Part shown: in pieces, positions 60,100 to 64,000 of the stretch
Layout of the letters: every line of letters starts with the position of its first letter
How positions within the stretch are numbered: position 1 is the first letter of the stretch
From: Azophilus sp965220835
GTDB lineage: Bacteria; Pseudomonadota; Gammaproteobacteria; Pseudomonadales; Azotimanducaceae
Assembly (NCBI GenBank): GCA_965220835.1
Contig: OZ244842.1
Location: 2,480,001 to 2,544,000, forward strand
DNA length: 64,000 bases
Direction of reading: 5' to 3'
Notes under the pieces: model-generated
What the model was told of the DNA's origin: nothing
Seen by the model: the letters and a program-made list of their open reading frames with translations, nothing else
Database searches by the model: none
Position numbers and translations under genes: made by a program

Positions 60100-60522
60100 T
60101 CAATGGCCGCTGCGGCCATTGCCGGAGCTTGCGGCGTTCTCCGCCCTGGCCAGCAGTTCCGCAGCGTCGTTGCTTTGAATCACCCAGTCGCCTGCCTCGG
60201 CCAGCACGTCAGGTTCCGAGATGCGCTCGAGAATCGGCGCCAGCCGCTCGGCGGCCGCGTTGCCGAACTTAAGCCGGGCTTGCCGTGCCACCATGTTGCG
60301 CTGGCCCTGCTCCAGTCCCTGCTCCAGTCCCAGTTCTCGTCCCTGTTCCAGTCCTTCACGCAGGCCCTTCTCGTGGCCCTCCGCGAACCATTGCTCGGTC
60401 CATTCCTTCGCTCGTTCCGCCAGCATCGTCTTGCCCTCCTTCAGTTGATCAATCGCACCTCGGGCCGCGTCGGCAAGCGGCAATGCTCGCTTCGGAATAG
60501 AATCCGAACATCCCGACCCCAA
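60100..60522 (-). pseudogene. Truncated duplicate of the Rpn-family gene (C-terminal part only)
   Basis: About 114 residues from GAIDQLKEGKTMLAERAKEW to the end are nearly identical to the C-terminus of the gene at 60647-61660; I count about six differences. The nuclease core is missing, and the ~20 residues before the homology are unrelated. Likely a recent partial duplication. Confidence 0.75.
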
Positions 60523-60646
60523 TCTTGAGCTAGTCGCGCTGCGGGGGGATTCGGCTGACCAAATCTTGCCCCCAAAGCCAGTGCATCTTGCTTATGAGCG
60601 TTAAGTGGTTTCGGAGACTGGTCCGAATTGACACCCTTCGCGGATT

Positions 60647-61660
60647 TCAGGACTTCGTCGGGCCGTTACCGAAGCTTGCGGCGTTCTCCGCTCGGGCCAG
60701 CAGTTCCGCAGCGTCGTTGCTTTGAATCACCCAGTCGCCTGCCTCGGCCAGCACGTCAGGATCCGAGATGCGCTCGAGAAGCCCCGACAGCCGCTCGGCA
60801 GCCGCGTTGCCGAACTTGAGCCGGGCCTGCCGCGCCACCATGTTGCGCTGGCCCTGCTCCAATCCCTGCTCCAGTCCGAGTTCTCGTCCCTGTTCCAGTC
60901 CTTCACGCAGGCCCTTCTCGTGGCCCTCCGCGAACCATTGCTCGGTCCATTCCTTCGCTCGTTCCGCTAGCATCGTCTTGCCCTCCTTCAGTAGATCAAT
61001 CGCACCCTGGCCCGCGTCGGGAAAGCGCAGCGGCATCAGCACTTCGCTCACCCAGTCCAGGAACACGGGCGCCAGCTCATCATCGCCGAGCCACGCCAAG
61101 ATGTCGCCCAATGTCCGCACAAGGCCCTCCGCTGAACCCGCCGTCTCCAGCCGAACCAGCGCCGACATCAGGTTGTCTTGCGGCAAATCCTGCTCCGCCA
61201 GCACGCCTACGTCAATAAGAAGGTAGCGCGGCCCCGCGACATAGGGCGCCAGCTCTGAAGGCGGCCCCACCCGTTCGACCAAGTCCCGTGCCGGCGTCCA
61301 GCGGCGCCGGCCCGTGTACACGACGATGGGCAGCACTGCAGGCAGCCGTCCCTTCGGGCCAAGTGCGTCGGCAGCATGGCCTTCGCAGATCAGCCCGGTG
61401 AGGGTCATCATGCGGGCGGCCATCCCCAGGTCCGGCGCGGACTGGGCCTCCAGGGCGATGACGACGGCGCCGCCGCCCTTGAGCCCGGCCGTCCAGAGCA
61501 GGTCGCCGCGCCGCCGCCGAAGCTCGGCGCCCACGTGCTCGGCGGGCAGGGGGCGCAGGGTGTCGAGGTCGAGGTCCGCGACCCAATCGCCGGGCACGAA
61601 GGCGCGCAGGTTGCCGAGCAGGCGCTTGGCGGCCCTGTCGTGGCCTTCGGGAATGTTCAC
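60647..61660 (-). CDS. Rpn-family (YhgA-like) recombination-promoting nuclease / putative transposase
   Basis: 337 residues from a GTG at 61660. The PD-(D/E)XK-type core is visible: HDRAAKRLLGNLRAFVPGDW, then RRRGDLLWTAG and VVIALEAQS, followed by LPAVLPIVVYTGRRRW. A Gln/Glu/Gly repeat (GLEQG, RELGLEQG) precedes the C-terminal domain, as usual in this family. The frame is open further upstream to 61810. Rpn proteins are mobile-type nucleases promoting RecA-independent recombination. Confidence 0.82.
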   Translation of the reverse strand: MNIPEGHDRAAKRLLGNLRAFVPGDWVADLDLDTLRPLPAEHVGAELRRRRGDLLWTAGLKGGGAVVIALEAQSAPDLGMAARMMTLTGLICEGHAADALGPKGRLPAVLPIVVYTGRRRWTPARDLVERVGPPSELAPYVAGPRYLLIDVGVLAEQDLPQDNLMSALVRLETAGSAEGLVRTLGDILAWLGDDELAPVFLDWVSEVLMPLRFPDAGQGAIDLLKEGKTMLAERAKEWTEQWFAEGHEKGLREGLEQGRELGLEQGLEQGQRNMVARQARLKFGNAAAERLSGLLERISDPDVLAEAGDWVIQSNDAAELLARAENAASFGNGPTKS

Positions 61661-61961
61661 CGTTCGGTATCCGGTGGCTGTCGTTGGGGAAACGGTAGAG
61701 GATCGGGGGGCGGGTGCGAAAGCGAGATCCGCCCTGTCCACTGTGCGAGATTGCCGCCGGGCAGCTTGGACGAATTGGGCAGTCTGGGTGCAGACATTGG
61801 CCGGCCCCAAAGGCCGGCTTGGCCGCGGTGATTAGTTCCAAAGGCTCAGACTTGGCATCTTGGTCGTACCTTGGGCGCTCGGCTCGGCTGACCGCGGAAC
61901 AAAGCCACCGAAATCCAACGCTTCTTCAACCAATTCCAATACAACCAAATTGGAAGATCCC
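61661..61961. other. Intergenic region, nothing identified
   Basis: I see no conserved gene, tRNA or strong hairpin here. It separates the Rpn gene from a small plus-strand ORF. Confidence 0.5.
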
Positions 61962-62078
61962 ATGTCATGCACCACGATCAAATGCGCTCCCCCAGCCTTG
62001 CATCAACAACTGAAAGAGGCTGCGACACGTCATCGAACCAGCCTGCAGAACGAAATGGTCGCCGGGTTAGAGGACTAG
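61962..62078 (+). CDS. Small Arc/FitA-like antitoxin fragment (38 codons)
   Basis: MSCTTIKCAPPALHQQLKEA followed by ATRHRTSLQNEMVAGLED resembles the ribbon-helix-helix start of Arc/FitA-type antitoxins (beta strand, then LHxxLKxxAxxxxxSLxxE). GGAAG lies five bases before the ATG. It stops early and no toxin follows, so it may be a remnant. Confidence 0.35.
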   Translation: MSCTTIKCAPPALHQQLKEAATRHRTSLQNEMVAGLED

Positions 62079-62218
62079 GTAGGCCGCTCCCAAGGCCCAA
62101 AGCCGAAACACTCGCCGAGTCTGCGGCTTCGTGAAAGGCGCTGCCGTACCATGGCAAGGAGCTAGCGGGACAACACAAGGGAATTCACGCAACAAAACTT
62201 GCCGTCATCCATCGCCAC

Positions 62219-62506
62219 CTAGGCGACCTGGACCCTTTCACTCTCTATAACCGTGAGCTCTAAGCCCGCATCCAAAAGCCGCCTAACCAGAATCGTGATG
62301 ACCACGTTGAAGTCGACTGATCTTTCGACATGATACTCAACCGAACTCACGAGCCAATCGATGTTTTTGAGCGCGAACTTGCAGTTTCGGATGGCAGCTT
62401 GCCGATGCGTGGTGCCGTCCAAGAAACAGGCATCTTTACAGTCTAGGTTGTGCCCGCCAAGAGCGACTGACTCAACGACCTCGTTCAGCTTCTCATCCAT
62501 TCTCAT
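62219..62506 (-). CDS. Hypothetical protein (95 residues) after the HNH nuclease gene
   Basis: No family recognised. The sequence is mixed alpha/beta with three Cys in its first half (LDCKDACF, IRNCKFALK). It starts three bases after the HNH gene stop, so it is probably co-translated. ATG 62500 is an alternative start. Confidence 0.6.
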   Translation of the reverse strand: MRMDEKLNEVVESVALGGHNLDCKDACFLDGTTHRQAAIRNCKFALKNIDWLVSSVEYHVERSVDFNVVITILVRRLLDAGLELTVIESERVQVA

Positions 62507-62509
62507 TCC

Positions 62510-63427
62510 TCATGTTGCGGACATGGTCAATGCCGGAGGCCGAAACACCTGCTCGCGATGCCACCGTGCGTACTCGGCCGAGGGCGACTCGTCAGTGATC
62601 AGCGGTTGTCGCAGTGGCCTGCCATGGAAGTCGCGGAGCAACCGCAAGGCCTCGCTCTGTCCATAGACCTCTCCTGAAACCAAGATCCGGAACCCTTGAC
62701 TGAGCGGTTCCAGCCCCCAGGCCCCGCGGTCGAGGGCCTTGTGATGAAGCCCGCAGAGCGCCAGCCCGTTGTTGACCTCATCCGGGCCTCCGGCTGCGTG
62801 CCACTTAATGTGGGCGGCCTCCAAGCCCAACGGTTGATCACCCAGGCGAATGTCATAGTCGCACACGGCGCATCGGCGCTCGTAGGCGCGCAACACCGCG
62901 CTGCGGAAGGCCGGATCGCGTGCCGGGGCTCGTGCGTCTCGCACCATCCATTCCGCCCGCAGCCCGACGGCATCGCGAATCTCATCATGGAGCGATTCGG
63001 GGAAATGACCTTGCAGCAGAAGCTGCGCCGCCTGCGCGACGAGTTCAGGGTTGCCTAGCAACTGCCGATAGTCCGCTTCTGGGAGTCCTCCCTCTATCCA
63101 ATGGCCCCTCACCGCCGTAATCTCGAAGTCGTCAGACGCGGTGCGAGGCACGCGATCGGCCTTGGGAACCTCCCAAAGGTCGTCTTTGCAAAGTCGCCAA
63201 AAGGGGTAGTGCACACGGAGGGCATTACCCTTAAGAGGCGGTCCAAATCGCTGCAGCAAAGGGGCCAACGACTTCTCGATATCCTCGAACAGTGCAAGCC
63301 GACTCTTGCCACGCTGGACTCGACCAAGGGCGAGCAGCAACAACAAAGGTTTGTGCGGTGCCCACTTACCATTAGCGTGCCACACGTTGATCTTTCGAAT
63401 TCGCTCCAAAAATCCGCTGCGCTTCAC
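62510..63427 (-). CDS. SBD-HNH type IV restriction endonuclease-like protein
   Basis: 305 residues from GTG 63427. The N-terminal half looks like a sulfur-binding domain: WAPHKPLLLLLALGRV, then YPFWRLCKDDLWEV. The C-terminal half is an HNH nuclease: RRCAVCDYDIRLG, EAAHIKWHAAGG, LCGLHHKALDRGAW. Such enzymes cleave near phosphorothioate-modified DNA. No dnd genes are nearby, in line with a restriction role against foreign modified DNA (inference). The frame opens at TTG 63463; GTG 63427 with AAGG upstream is preferred. Confidence 0.83.
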   Translation of the reverse strand: MKRSGFLERIRKINVWHANGKWAPHKPLLLLLALGRVQRGKSRLALFEDIEKSLAPLLQRFGPPLKGNALRVHYPFWRLCKDDLWEVPKADRVPRTASDDFEITAVRGHWIEGGLPEADYRQLLGNPELVAQAAQLLLQGHFPESLHDEIRDAVGLRAEWMVRDARAPARDPAFRSAVLRAYERRCAVCDYDIRLGDQPLGLEAAHIKWHAAGGPDEVNNGLALCGLHHKALDRGAWGLEPLSQGFRILVSGEVYGQSEALRLLRDFHGRPLRQPLITDESPSAEYARWHREQVFRPPALTMSAT

Positions 63428-63507
63428 GCGCACAACCTTGGCACGGGTTGCCACCCGCTGCAAGCGAGCTTAGCTCGCGCACGACCGCATCTTAGAGCCG
63501 TCAATCC

Positions 63508-64000
63508 TTAGCGTGCCAAATCCCGCCCCAGCTTAGCCCCCAGCCGCAGGCGCAGGGCGTTTAGGCGGATGAAGCCCTCGGCGTCCGCTTGGCTGTAGGC
63601 GCCGCGATCATCCTCGAAGGTCACCACGTCTTCGTCATAGAGGCTTTCGTCGGAACGGCGGCCAAGCACGGAGACGGTGCCTTTGTAGAGCTTCAGCCTG
63701 ACAGTGCCGCTGACCGGCTGCTGGGAGGCATCGATCAGAGCCTGCAGCACCTTGCGCTCCGGGGACCACCAGTAGCCGTTGTAGATCAGGTTGGCGTAGC
63801 GCGGCATGAGTTCATCCTTCAGGTGCGCCACTTCGCGGTCCAAGGTGAGGGATTCCATGGCGCGGTGCGCTCTGAGCAGGATGGTGCCGCCGGGGGTTTC
63901 GTAGCAGCCGCGGGACTTCATGCCCACCGACCGGTTCTCCACGATGTCGTCGCGTCCAATGCCGTGGGCGCCGCCGATTTCGTTGAGCCGCGCCAGCAGT
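63508..64000 (-). CDS. argG: Argininosuccinate synthase, C-terminal part (5' end cut by window edge)
   Basis: The frame runs in from the window edge. LARLNEIGGAHGIGRDDIVE, then NRSVGMKSRGCYETPGGTIL and the GYWWSPER motif identify ArgG, which joins citrulline and aspartate in arginine synthesis. It ends at 63508. Downstream (62510-63427) is accessory DNA. Confidence 0.95.
   Translation of the reverse strand, partial: LLARLNEIGGAHGIGRDDIVENRSVGMKSRGCYETPGGTILLRAHRAMESLTLDREVAHLKDELMPRYANLIYNGYWWSPERKVLQALIDASQQPVSGTVRLKLYKGTVSVLGRRSDESLYDEDVVTFEDDRGAYSQADAEGFIRLNALRLRLGAKLGRDLAR

Noticed and set aside
60103..60528. Plus-strand ORFs over the Rpn duplicate
   Set aside because: Antisense shadows of a high-GC coding repeat; the minus strand carries the recognisable Rpn tail.
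1..64000. tRNA, rRNA and CRISPR arrays
   Set aside because: No cloverleaf, rRNA-like segment or spaced direct-repeat array was recognised; the tandem repeats present have no spacers.

Overview
The window is GC-rich DNA from a purple gammaproteobacterium and is dominated by an almost complete photosynthesis gene cluster (PGC). The left flank (mrp, metG, rnfA-B-D-G-E, nth) is the order usual in Gammaproteobacteria, which supports the class; I cannot name a genus. The only Mg-protoporphyrin ester cyclase seen is the O2-dependent AcsF, with no bchE, so an aerobic anoxygenic phototroph is the most likely lifestyle (inference).

Layout. 1-7546: mrp (cut by the window edge), metG, an Rnf operon and nth. 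The Rnf operon has no separate rnfC; the C-terminal ferredoxin part of RnfC is fused to RnfB at a palindromic element. 7609-11742: a large SNF2 helicase. 11743-15207: palindromic repeats, then a SOUL heme-binding protein, a DUF2878 protein, TspO and a DUF3422 protein. 15274-23142 (minus): bchXYZ-pufBALMC. 23390-27054 (plus): bchG, a PucC-family carrier, bchP. 27070-31312 (minus): a puc (LH2) operon whose pucB and pucA are only 53 and 47 codons, then an unknown 230-residue protein, pucC, a peptide deformylase and bchC. 31549-33589 (minus): crtE-crtF. 33962-36399 (plus): crtD-crtC. 36396-59634 (minus): a long run of closely packed genes, TonB receptor-bchFNBHLM-lhaA-puhABC-acsF-puhE-bchIDO-crtIB. 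60100-64000 (minus): an Rpn-family nuclease gene with a truncated duplicate, an SBD-HNH type IV restriction-like enzyme with a small partner, and argG (cut by the window edge).

The genes supply Mg chelation (bchHID, bchO), methylation (bchM), ring E closure (acsF), both nitrogenase-like reductases (bchLNB, bchXYZ), side-chain steps (bchF, bchC), esterification (bchG, bchP), acyclic carotenoids (crtEBICDF), reaction centre, LH1 and LH2 apoproteins, and assembly factors (lhaA, pucC, puhBCE). No ppsR/crtJ, aerR, bchE, bchJ, crtA, pufQ or pufX was seen.

The main oddities are: an Rnf complex without its NADH-binding module; LH2 alpha with Phe-Phe where red-absorbing LH2 has Tyr-Trp or Tyr-Tyr; a 12-bp repeat read in two frames across the puhC/acsF overlap; three five-codon ORFs chained by ATGA overlaps into pufC; a TonB receptor 30 bp upstream of bchF; and many short tandem repeats and palindromes in and between genes.
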